Translations under genes and position numbers: made by a program
Shown here: piece after piece, positions 1 through 8,259 of the stretch
How positions within the stretch are numbered: position 1 is the first letter of the stretch
Layout of the letters: every line of letters starts with the position of its first letter
Notes under the pieces: model-generated
What the model saw: only the letters and a program-made list of their open reading frames with translations
The model's database searches: none
What the model was told of the DNA's origin: nothing
Assembly: GCF_000485595.1 (NCBI RefSeq)
Contig: NW_014577410.1
Coordinates: 308,478 to 356,042, forward strand
Length of the DNA: 47,565 nucleotides
Direction: 5' to 3'
Origin: Priapulus caudatus
Taxonomy: Eukaryota; Priapulida; Priapulimorpha; Priapulimorphida; Priapulidae

Positions 1-635
1 TCTGTAATTATAATGAATATATATTATTTATTCATAATAATCTATATATATAATATACTATATTATATAATAACAGGATCAGTATAAGAGAAACAAAAAT
101 GCTAGAAGGTAGGCCTAAACTATTTCTGATTCTGACAAAAACTATTTAAAAGGTTCTACGCTATGAGCTTCTATGCTAGCGTCGTCAAAGTCATATAACA
201 TCAGCGGTGGTCTTGTAATTCTTTCCTGAGAGCAGAAGCTGCGTTTTGTGGGATTCAAACCCTTAGGAGCACGATTGCATCGCCCCAAACGTAAAGCTGA
301 CAATGAAAGAAGCATGGCAGATGCTATAGATTAAGGCCAGCGATTTAAGGTCGATATGGAAGCGTCCAGGTTTCCAGTAAATTAATTCACAGCACAGCTG
401 CATAATAAGAAACGCTTCCAGAACTAAAACGCACATTGCTAATATTGAAAGTTGACTCTAAAGCGAGCTTAGCAGTGAACAGCCTTCTGCGCTCAGATTG
501 ACCTATTTCCATCCCACAATATTGTGGGCTCGAGGAAACATTTTTGTACTCTCTATACTACAGTCTTGTATATCGCCTCGTCCTTGAGCTAGAAATTGAA
601 ATGTTGATCTTCTTCTCGCGACCTCCCAATGCGCT
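1..635. other. AT-rich non-coding stretch
   Basis: No gene, RNA gene or inverted repeat was recognised. The first 70 bases are nearly pure A/T. The stretch probably lies in an intron or upstream of the transporter gene whose last exons start near 3.5 kb. Confidence 0.5.
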
Positions 636-1080
636 CCATAGGGCTAGTGTCCCCAGGGTACTGCCCGGAACTACCTGCCGCTACGTTCTCCAGGCGCGGT
701 ACAGGGAGGGTGGTGGCGTCCAGGGGGGGGGTCCGGGACCCCTCCCCTGCTCGAGCAGAAGCAACGCATCTATAAGGGAGGTTGAATGTTAAAAAAAAAT
801 AATTTTGTGGGCTCCCCCCCCCTTCAAAAAACATCCTGTACACGCCCCTGCGTCCGGTATACCGGAACTACTCCTGGTAACTATATCTGATATGGTTAGT
901 TAGCGTTAGGTTAGGAGTAGCGTAGGGCGACTCCCTAGCACTCGGTAGTTGGAGTAGCGCGAGTACGTCCGTCATATTAGATCAGTACATGCTACCAGGG
1001 TATACGTTCCGGTATACGCAGAATACCCAGGGTACGTTCCGACAGTCCCTGGGGGACATATATAGAACCCTTCTCAGACG
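636..1080. mobile_element. Fold-back element family A, copy 1, split by a second MITE
   Basis: The left end reads like the family A terminus (GTCCCCAGGGTACTGCC near 650) and the right end is its inverted form (CCTGGGGGACATA near 1050-1070). The family core GGTAACTAT..TGATATGGTTAG lies near 877-900. Between about 691 and 850 the element is interrupted by a G/C-run MITE ending TGTACACGCCCCTG. The copy is degraded compared with those near 25.7, 26.9 and 39.6 kb. No target duplication could be read. Confidence 0.7.
691..850. mobile_element. hAT-like MITE (GGGGCGTGTACAGG family), nested in family A copy 1
   Basis: The right end is CCTGTACACGCCCCTG and the left end is a diverged CAGGCGCGGTACAGGG. 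The interior shares 'cgagcagaagcaacgcatct' type sequence and G/C homopolymers with the copies at 8071-8259 and 29430-29614. CAGGGG..CCCCTG termini are typical of hAT MITEs. The open frames across this segment come from the repeat and are not genes. Confidence 0.65.
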
Positions 1081-1886
1081 TCGCAAGGTCCTGCATGCCA
1101 TTCTAGTGCAGTGACCGTGAGGATATTCGGAGCTGACCTCATCCGGCCGGCATTTCATTTGTGGGTCGTATGGTGCGCATCAAAGATACACACAAATTTT
1201 GTCTCTACTTTATAACGAAACTCTCATTCGGAGTTTGACTGGAACCCCCGTGACCTCCAAGTCCAATGACCTCTAAAGTCAACAAGCGCCTATCATACGA
1301 ACTTCCGCAGTCCCGGGACCCCTGCCGAGACAATTTTCAGCCCCCGATGACCACCGCGTTGCGGTCGCCTACAGAGTTACAGGGCCGGACAGTTTCTGAC
1401 AGACGAACGGGAGCACGAAGCCGGTCAGACTGAAACTAATCATCGGAAATATTAGTGTAGACGTAAGAGCTTACACGTGATACGGAAGCAACTTGGTCTT
1501 GTATTTAAATTTACGCACATAAAGTGCTTACTTTTCTTGCGCATAGAGGGCCAGACAACGTAAGTACAACGTATCTGTGCCTCGCCAAGCCCTGAGCGCT
1601 GAGCCAATATCCCGATACATGTGGTGAAGAGTTTGAACCTTGAATTGTCGAATCGTAATAATACTAATACTAAATATGACTAATAGTATTGATACTGATT
1701 GAAAACTCCATGTTTCTTACTGCAAAAGTGTCAGTGTGACGCCTCTAGTCTCAACATAGGCGGACCACGTGCAAGTTAATTTGCGCCAGGCACAACGCTT
1801 GTGCTGCCAATGTGTGCATAATCAAGTTCACATTCAAACAATTTATTTAGACATCACCATAATTTGCAGGTTGCAGAATCCACGTT
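1081..1886. other. Non-coding stretch, nothing recognised
   Basis: No exon with convincing family resemblance was found on either strand. The middle part (about 1290-1440) is more GC-rich than its surroundings, which could be an old repeat, but no partner copy was found in the window. Confidence 0.4.
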
Positions 1887-2215
1887 TAGGCACCTTAAGG
1901 TATCACGTAAGTATTGCACACGATGTCTGTGTATCACTTCAAACTGTAGCACAGAATTTCCCGATATATCAAGGGAATGATGCAAAAACCTAACCTCTTA
2001 ACCCTAACCCCTACCCATACACCTAAGCCCATCCCTAAACCCCTTAACCCGAACACACTTCGTGATACCTAAGGAGTAAGGTTATACTTTATGACTTAAG
2101 GTTAGGTTTAGGTTTTTGCAATCATTCCTTGATATACGGAAAGTCTGTGCATCAGTGATGAATACACAGAAATCTGTGCATCACTTCGTGATACATAAGC
2201 GTGCCGTAAAGGGAT
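1887..2215. mobile_element. Fold-back element family D with telomere-like core
   Basis: The arms at about 1887-1993 and 2108-2215 are imperfect inverted copies. The left arm runs from GGCACCTTAAGGTATCACG to GCAAAAACCTAACC. The right arm is its reverse, including TTAGGTTTTTGCAATCATTC. The loop (1990-2110) is rich in CTAACC/CTAAACC repeats. No clear target duplication was seen. The 74-residue open frame across the left arm is repeat sequence. Confidence 0.7.
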
Positions 2216-2295
2216 CTTTGCGCCAATTTGCAATACAATTGCATGCAGAAAAACATGTATTTTGAAGGGTGGAAGGTGGTATTCTCGAAAGAACC

Positions 2296-2990
2296 ATAGC
2301 GCGTCATCCAGATGAGACGGATCATAGGAAGCGTTTGCCGAAAGAGGTGTTATATCGCAAGTGCTTGCCGATCTGCGCGCAGCTCCGCGGCCAAGCGCAC
2401 GCGACCGCGGAAAATTCCACCTACGACAGTATGCACGCTGCAGCTAGTGGACTCCGCTGCGCCGAAATTGCATAGGCCGCCAGAATCCATAGCTGCCCAG
2501 CGAACAGTCCGCAATTTTACTGGGGGCGATACACTTAGAGCGGCAGACCATTGGCTGATCCGATCAAGAAAACGTGATAGCAGTGTTCAATTGTTATTAA
2601 AACAACTGTACGACCGAGTTCAATGTGGTTCTTAAAGCGAGCCTGGTCAACTGGCTCCGAAATCACAGAAAAGACTGGTTAGAAATTTCTACATTCGCGA
2701 CCCTTGCCATAATGGAAATGGGCTGTCAGAATCACGAGAACACCTATCCGGCCGCTCGTTCGTGAACCTTCAATTGTTGCGCCCCAACGCTGGAACGTCT
2801 TTTGCCAACGTTGAGTCCAATGGCGAGCCTCGTACACAGGAGTGCAAAGCAGTGCGCGCCTGCCCCGCCCCGCGCCGTATAGCCGCATAGGACTGCCCCA
2901 CGTCGCTCCCACTCTCGGACTTAGCTTACGCACCTCGATGGCTAATCGACTCGTGGGCGAGTCCTAGTCTATATAGCCTTGCACCTCGCA
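2296..2990 (-). mobile_element. Interspersed repeat related to the insertion at 21565-23511
   Basis: 2298-2520 is a diverged inverted copy of about 23330-23511; shared words include CATCCAGATGAGACGGAT, CCTACGACAGTATGC and AGTCCGCAATTTT. 2640-2720 likewise pairs, inverted, with 23140-23230. The segment AGTCTATATAGCC near 2966 matches 23115 in direct orientation, so the copies are rearranged or the family has inverted ends. The overlapping short open frames here (2269-2475, 2312-2635) are not supported as genes. Confidence 0.6.
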
Positions 2991-3164
2991 CACCTGTCTC
3001 GACAACGAGAGTATATGGTCTTATACTAGGAAACAATTAAGCGAATTGGCTTAGCTAAATAATTAATCGTATTTAGGTTTGCATGATAGTGTCTATGACC
3101 TTCAAGAAGTGTCTGTGTTCCTAGTATAGGCGTATTACGAACGTTAGCAAAGAGGCAGTTCTCC

Positions 3165-3400
3165 TTGGAGCTTATGAGTAGCTTATAGCTACTAGCTACT
3201 GAGTACTAGTCAGTACTAGTACTGAGTAGATAGTGCAATACTATACTATTAGCTCCTGCCGTCCTTGGTAGTAACTATAGTATTATTCAGTATCTAGAGT
3301 GCTTGGTAACTTAGCTCAGTTACTACTACTAGAGTTAGTAGCTTAAATTACTAGCTAATATTGTAATCATTACTCTTAGTAATAGGAAGTTATTTCGTAG
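3165..3400. repeat. Cryptically simple AGTA/TACT/CTAG-rich tract
   Basis: About 230 bases are built largely from AGTA, TACT, GCTA and CTAG words, including self-complementary runs such as GTACTAGTCAGTACTAGTAC. It lies just upstream of the duplicated splice acceptor of the transporter exon, and is probably intronic. It is too irregular to call a tandem repeat. Confidence 0.5.
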
Positions 3401-3446
3401 GTGTCTGCGAATGTACAACAGTATAAAGCTTTTATAGCGCCGGACG

Positions 3447-3576
3447 CCTAGCACCATGTGTCAGCTTTTGTGTTCACACAGGCCAGCTGAGTTACAGTTC
3501 TATACCAGCATAGCACCATGTGTCAGCTTTTGTGTTCACACAGGCCAGCTGAGTTACAGTTCTATACCAGCATAGC
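3447..3576 (+). repeat. 62-bp tandem duplication spanning an intron-exon junction
   Basis: The sequence from 'tagcaccatgtgtcagc' to 'tataccagcatagca' occurs twice with an offset of exactly 62 bases and no mismatch seen. Each copy contains a polypyrimidine-poor acceptor (gttcacacag) and the first 33 exonic bases. The second acceptor (exon start 3544) gives the open transporter frame. The first (exon start 3482) shifts the frame, because 62 is not a multiple of 3, and reaches a TAG at the end of the duplicated segment. Near-identity suggests a recent event or an assembly artefact. Confidence 0.9.
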
Positions 3577-4545
3577 ATCTGTGGTCGTGGAGATCCCTGC
3601 AGTGCTGATGTTAATGGACTTTGATCATGTGAGGGCGACCGTTGATCACAACCTCCTGATCGCCCTCCTCGCGGACGGAGTCTTCTTCCACTTCCAAAGC
3701 ATTACCGCCTACGTACTGATGAGTTACATATCTCCCGTCACACACAGGTACATGTCGCGTGTCACATGCAGGAAAATCTCCCCTGTCACACACAGGTCAA
3801 TTCTTATGTCACACACAGGTCAGTGTCTTCTGTCAGACACAGGTCAATGTCTTCTGTCACACAGGTCAATGTCTTCTGTCACACAGGTCAATGCCTTCTG
3901 TCACACACAGGTGAATGTCCTTTGTCACACACAGGCCAATGTCCATTGTCACATGAAGGAATACGTCCCCTGTTACACACAGGTCAATGTCCTTTGTCAT
4001 ACACAGGTGAATGTCCTTTGTCACACACAGTTCAATGTCTTCTGTCACACACAGTTCAATGTCCCCTATCACACACAGGTCAATTTCTTCTGTCACACAG
4101 AGTTAAATGTCTCTCGTCGCATACAGGTAAATGTCTCCCGTCACACACAGGTAAATGTAACCCATCAGATAGAGGTGTGGCATATTGTTCTAGTATTGTT
4201 GCGTATATAGCTAACAAGATAATGACTCGTACACATTCCCCCATCCACGTATTTGATAGTGCTATAACTTTGGTACGTAACAATTTAATGACGTACAGAA
4301 AAAACAAACAAACATGGCAGTATGTCAAGGTGATGACTGTGTTTTGTTTTAGTGTCGCCAACACTGTGAAGAGGGCGCTGCTCATCTGGTTGTCGGTGAT
4401 CGTGTTCGGTAACTCTGTGACGGTGCTTAGCGCGGTGGGCACGGCCATTGTTCTCGTCGGAGTGCTCCTCTACAACCAGGCGCAAACTCATGATCTGGTC
4501 CGGCGTGCCAAACTAGACGTGCTGAGGCAGGCAGTGACTGTGTGA
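3544..4545 (+). CDS. SLC35E2: SLC35E2-like nucleotide-sugar/triose-phosphate-type transporter, C-terminal exons (partial)
   Basis: Two exons are visible: 3544-3747 (acceptor cacag, donor CAG|GTACAT) and 4353-4545 (acceptor ttttag, stop TGA at 4543-4545). The joined frame starts PAELQFYTS, passes FHFQSITAYVLM and ISPVTHSVANTVKRALLIW, and continues LSVIVFGNSVTVLSAVGTA and GVLLYNQAQ. These motifs match the last transmembrane helices of SLC35E2 proteins. The drug/metabolite-transporter fold places the protein in the Golgi/ER membrane; the family's substrate is poorly known. Upstream exons were not found in the first 3.4 kb and probably lie outside the window. The intron between the two exons consists mostly of a minisatellite made of copies of the donor site. 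The last codons and the stop form the first unit of a second minisatellite. The terminal residues (VLRQAVTV) may therefore be a recent sequence change. Confidence 0.9.
3731..4175 (+). repeat. Minisatellite of about 24 bp derived from a 5' splice site
   Basis: About 19 units with consensus GTCACACACAGGTCAATGTC plus four C/T-rich bases run from the end of the transporter exon into its last intron. The first unit is the genuine exon end and donor (CCCGTCACACACAG|GTACAT). Most units are 24 bp and some are 22 bp. About a dozen keep CAG|GT; two (near 4125 and 4149) carry CAG|GTAAAT, closer to the donor consensus than the annotated site. Because 24 is a multiple of three, the array is open in two forward frames: one continues from the upstream exon to 4210, the other continues into the downstream exon. 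Confidence 0.92.
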
Positions 4546-5215
4546 GCGCACCACACAACTACTCGGCAGCGTGACTGTGTGCGCAGCAGTGCTGAGAGCA
4601 GCAGTGACTAGTGTGAGCGCACCACCGTGTGTGAGCGCAGGCCAGTGACTGTGCTTGAGCGCACACGTATTGAGGCGCAGTGATGTGTGAAGCTGCACCA
4701 ACGTGTGAGCGTCCAGGCCAGTGACTGTGTGAGCGCGACCAGCGTGCTAGAGGCGGCAGTGATGTGCTGAGCGCACCAACGTATGAGCCAGGCAGTGACT
4801 GTGTGACGCGCCGCACAGTGCTGAGGCAGGCAGTGACTGTGTGAGCGCACCACGATGCTGAGGACAGGCAGTGCCTGATGTGAGGCGCCACCACGTGCTG
4901 GAAGGCAGGGCAGAGTGACTGTGTGATGCGCCGCACAGCTGAGGCAGGCAGTGACATGTGTGAGCGCACCACGTACTGAGGCCAGGCAGTGAATGTGTGC
5001 AGCGCACGCAATGTCATGAGGTCAGGCAGTGACTGTGTGAGCGCACCACGTACTGATCGCAGGCCAGTGGACTGATGTGACGCACGCAGTCTGGAGCGCA
5101 GGCAGTGACTGTGTTGAGCGGAACCACGTTGCTGAGGCATCGGCAGTGACTGAGCGCACCACGTGACGGAAGCAAAGGATAGTGATCATGCGAGGCTGCG
5201 CCACGTGCTGAGAGA
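4518..5215 (+). repeat. Minisatellite of about 36 bp derived from the stop codon region
   Basis: The unit is approximately GTGCTGAGGCAGGCAGTGAC followed by TGTGTGAGCGCACCAC. The first unit is the end of the transporter coding sequence (V-L-R-Q-A-V-T-V-stop). About 18 to 20 copies follow, with many single-base indels. The array would form the start of the 3'UTR. The indel-rich divergence could be real decay or uncorrected long-read error. The long antisense open frames across it (for example 4559-5140) are repeat-derived. Confidence 0.9.
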
Positions 5216-5490
5216 AGGATGCAGAAAGGTGTTGCGGGTTTTGGGTATAGACATCTTACACCTAGCCATGGCCAACTTTCTTTAAGTCAGATTTGCAAGT
5301 GGCTACGCTTGTCTACACAATCTGATTGGTTAATGAAGTCCAGGGTGAACTTTGCTACCACAGAGTGTGTCATAGATGGTTAGTGAGGGTTTCCTCTTCT
5401 GTGCAATGATCGTGGTTATATTTTAGGGGAAAAGAAGTATCTTGTGTACACCAGGGTGCTACTACAACTGATCACTGTTATACTACCTGA
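5216..5490. other. SLC35E2: Probable 3'UTR/downstream region of the transporter gene
   Basis: Unique-looking sequence without an open frame of note follows the stop-codon minisatellite. It is assigned to 3'UTR or downstream sequence by position only. No clear polyadenylation signal was identified. Confidence 0.35.
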
Positions 5491-5588
5491 GGGCCCATTG
5501 TCAGAGTTAGTCTTAACATTAGTGTATAGTTAAACACACACACACAGATTGCACTTACTTTAGCGATGTGTTACTGACAATGGGCGCC
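5491..5588. mobile_element. Short MITE with GGGCCCATTGTCAG ends
   Basis: A 98-bp element has inverted ends GGGCCCATTGTCAG and CTGACAATGGGCGCCC and a short CA repeat inside. The termini resemble those of the 2.7-kb element at 34053-36761 (GGGCCCGTTGTCAGAAAC), so the two are probably one family. Confidence 0.7.
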
Positions 5589-6147
5589 CTGTCCTGGCCA
5601 TGTTGATGTCTGTTTACTATATAGAGCTAGGTAAAGCTTCATCATAAAATGCACAATGGTTGCATACTTTAATCTCTTTGTGAAGTTTCTCAAATGAGCT
5701 GGCTTGGCTTTATTTAATGATCAATTGGGAAACCCCATATTCTTTTAAGGGTTTCAGCAAAAACACTTTAATTTTGTAGCATTGTTTTTGTCTCAGTTTG
5801 TCAACGTGACATTGGCAGTCAAATTTTCTGGAACACAGAACTAATCTTTTCACAAATATCCGTCGGGGGAAAATTAAATTTAATTAAAAAAAGAAAATTT
5901 CAGACGACTTCGGGAATGGAAAACATTGTAATCAGTAAAAGCTTATAATAATGGGGAGCAGTCATTTCATTTAAAAAAGTGTTTTGTTAACCTGCATGAA
6001 TGTGCCAGTGCCAGTTATGCTTATATATATAATATTATATATGATACATGAATATGTTTTATATATCATATATTATACTATATAATATTATTTATGTATA
6101 TAACTACCTACTATACTATTGAATATATGATTATATATAGCTATCCA
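5589..6147. other. Non-coding AT-rich stretch
   Basis: No gene was recognised. 6020-6145 is an irregular TATA-rich tract leading into a fold-back element. Confidence 0.45.
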
Positions 6148-7050
6148 CGAGTACATAATAGGAGGAGGTGTGAACAACAATAACAAGGAAATTCGTCATT
6201 TCGGTAAGCCTTTCAATGAATATACGATCGTTACTGTGACGGCGTAGCGCAACAACTTGAGCTCAAATCGGTCACATCAGTACACATCCTCTTCCCATCG
6301 TCTGTAAATGTTTTCCGTAGTATAACACCTCATCCGGAGATACACAGAACTAAAAACGTCCCCACGATTTTCAGATTCTGTTGGCCAAGAGCAAAATCAT
6401 GTGGCGAAGTAAGCTATTTGACAATACAAAAAGGAGCTACTAACCACACCTGTCCACGGCTTGCCGCCTCACAGCGCGAGGCGCTGTGGCTCGCAGGACG
6501 ATTCACGTGGAAGCAGCGAGTGCCTAACACAAGATTATGTTTTTGATATACTCATGATGTGGCTATGGTGCGGGTGTGCGGTTGGAGCACGGCTGAGCCG
6601 GGCTGCTGCAGAGCCTGCTGCTGATATGCGGTGGGGGGTGCATACCACCTGGTAATAGGCGTCCAAAGCAAAGGTTATCTGCGCCGAGTGTTGGGTTTGA
6701 GCTAATCACCTCACCGGCTGCGAGCCAAGCGCTCCGCCGTGAGCGGCAAACCGTGGACAGTGTGTTAGTAGCTTGCGCTTTTGTTTCAAATAGCTATTCG
6801 CCACTGGATTTTGCTGTGCAACCAGTAATTGACATCGTGTGGTATCACGTTTTAGTCCCTGTATCTTCCCGTATTGAGGGTGTACTACTAGGAAGGGGGC
6901 TTTCACACGATGGTAAGAGGATGTACTGTGTACTGATTTGAGCTCAATTGGTTGCGTTACGCGTATAAATCGTAGGTTATTATACAGCAAGTAAATGAGA
7001 AATTTCCTTGTTTATTGTTGTCACATCCCTCGCCTATATATGTACTCCTG
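6148..7050. mobile_element. Fold-back element of about 0.9 kb with arms of about 150 bp
   Basis: The left arm (6148-6310) and right arm (about 6890-7050) are inverted copies. The left contains GAACAACAATAACAAGGAAATT and TTGAGCTCAAATCGG; the right contains the complements, AATTTCCTTG..TTGTTGT and GAGCTCAATTGG. The outer ends read GAGTACATA and TATGTACTC. Both flanks are TATA microsatellite, the likely insertion preference. The interior has weak open frames only. Confidence 0.75.
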
Positions 7051-7066
7051 ATATATATATATATAG

Positions 7067-7111
<45 letters not shown>

Positions 7112-7120
7112 TATACATAT
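7050..7120. repeat. (TA)n microsatellite
   Basis: Nearly uninterrupted TA dinucleotides, with a few ATATAC units at the right end. Confidence 0.9.
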
Positions 7121-7183
7121 TCTAACATATGAGATACTTGGGGTGTAGGGGTTTCAAACGATGAAAAAGTGATTGGTAACTGT

Positions 7184-7371
7184 TGCACGAAGGGTCGTTG
7201 TCGTATCAGGTACTACATATATGTACCCGAGGTGTGTATATGTATACGTACGTATATGTACGTATACGTATATATGTATATGTGTTTAGGGTTAGGGTTA
7301 GGGTACACTTCTGTATACATCGTATACACTTATGTACCTCGGGTACATATATATGACAACGACCCCTTCAG
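7184..7371. mobile_element. Fold-back element family B, copy 1 (9-bp target duplication)
   Basis: Inverted ends CACGAAGGGTCGTTGTCGTA and ATGACAACGACCCCTTC enclose GTACC-rich palindromic arms and a core of three TTAGGG units at about 7285-7303. TAACTGTTG occurs directly on both sides. A 9-bp duplication with long inverted repeats is the usual mark of Mutator-like (MULE) insertion. The 78-residue open frame across it is not a gene. Confidence 0.82.
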
Positions 7372-7854
7372 CGTAACTGTTGTAGTTAGTAATGGTCATT
7401 CCTGAATAATATTTTTTATAAATCTATGTTTAAATAACTTTTAGTGAAGATGTTTACTAAGTACATGGAGTACAAATATATATATTTCTAGGACCCCATG
7501 TGCAACATGACTCGAGAATTTCTACAAATTGGTCTAGTCGCCATTTCATTCGTAGTTGTCATTTATCTGTGGCCAGCTTAGTTTATACATTGGCCGGGTT
7601 GTTTCTTATGGGGGTTTCAGGCTGAATTTTATATTGATCCTGTGTGTCAATTAATTATTTAATTATGTATTAGTCCCACGATGTTTGAATGTTTGTGTGC
7701 GCTTAAGTCGGATAAGTGTACCCCTTACTTTATACATTAGGAACATAGACCTATTTGATAACATTTCTTATTAAACAGTCAGTAGCTATTTAGCATGAAC
7801 ATTTTTCTAATAAATGATACCATGAACATATCTATACAATAGATTGTGTATGTG

Positions 7855-7886
<32 letters not shown>

Positions 7887-8070
7887 TGTGTGTGTGTCCA
7901 TGTCAACATTGTGCTCTTACGCTTAATTGTTGCTCTTGTGTTATTACACGTCTAACACGTACGTTTCACTTGAGATAGTTGAAACACGCGGCAAGTGTGA
8001 CCACGTGTTGTTCACGTAATCATGAATATATCTAGTAGTACAGGTTGATCCACACTAATCCAGATAGCTT
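7372..8070. other. Non-coding stretch with a (GTGC)n microsatellite
   Basis: No coding exon was recognised. The only landmark is the GTGC/GT repeat at 7848-7897. Confidence 0.5.
7848..7897. repeat. (GTGC)n/(GT)n microsatellite
   Basis: A run of GTGC tetranucleotides ends in GT dinucleotides. The same CGCA/GTGC motif recurs near 14.5, 24.1 and 45.3 kb. Confidence 0.92.
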
Positions 8071-8259
8071 CAGGGGCGTGTACAGGATTTGTACCGGGGG
8101 GGGGGGTCTAACCGTAACCCAAACTTGCAAGCACGCGCAGGGGGGGTCTGGGGGCCCGCCCCCAGAAAATTGTTGAAATTAGACCCCCTTAAATGCGGTT
8201 TCTGCGCGAGCAGGGGGTGTCCGTACCCCCTGGACCCCCCCCCCCTGTACACGCCCCTG
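8071..8259. mobile_element. hAT-like MITE (GGGGCGTGTACAGG family), full copy
   Basis: A 189-bp element has inverted ends CAGGGGCGTGTACAGGATTT and CCTGTACACGCCCCTG. G-runs and C-runs sit just inside the ends. It is homologous to 691-850 and 29430-29614. The 8-bp flanks are not clearly duplicated. Open frames of 60-67 residues on both strands follow from its palindromic layout. Confidence 0.85.

Noticed and set aside
3518-4210. A long open frame with periodic SHTGQC/HTQVNV residues
   Set aside because: It is the transporter exon read on into the donor-derived minisatellite. The periodicity comes from the DNA repeat. It is reported as a repeat, with isoform use left as a hypothesis.
4559-5140. 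A 193-codon antisense frame rich in His/Ser/Leu
   Set aside because: It runs through the stop-codon minisatellite, shows no protein motif, and is explained by the repeat.
7282-7305. TTAGGG repeats as a chromosome end or fusion site
   Set aside because: The runs are only two to five units long and sit inside short fold-back elements with target duplications, so they are part of mobile elements.
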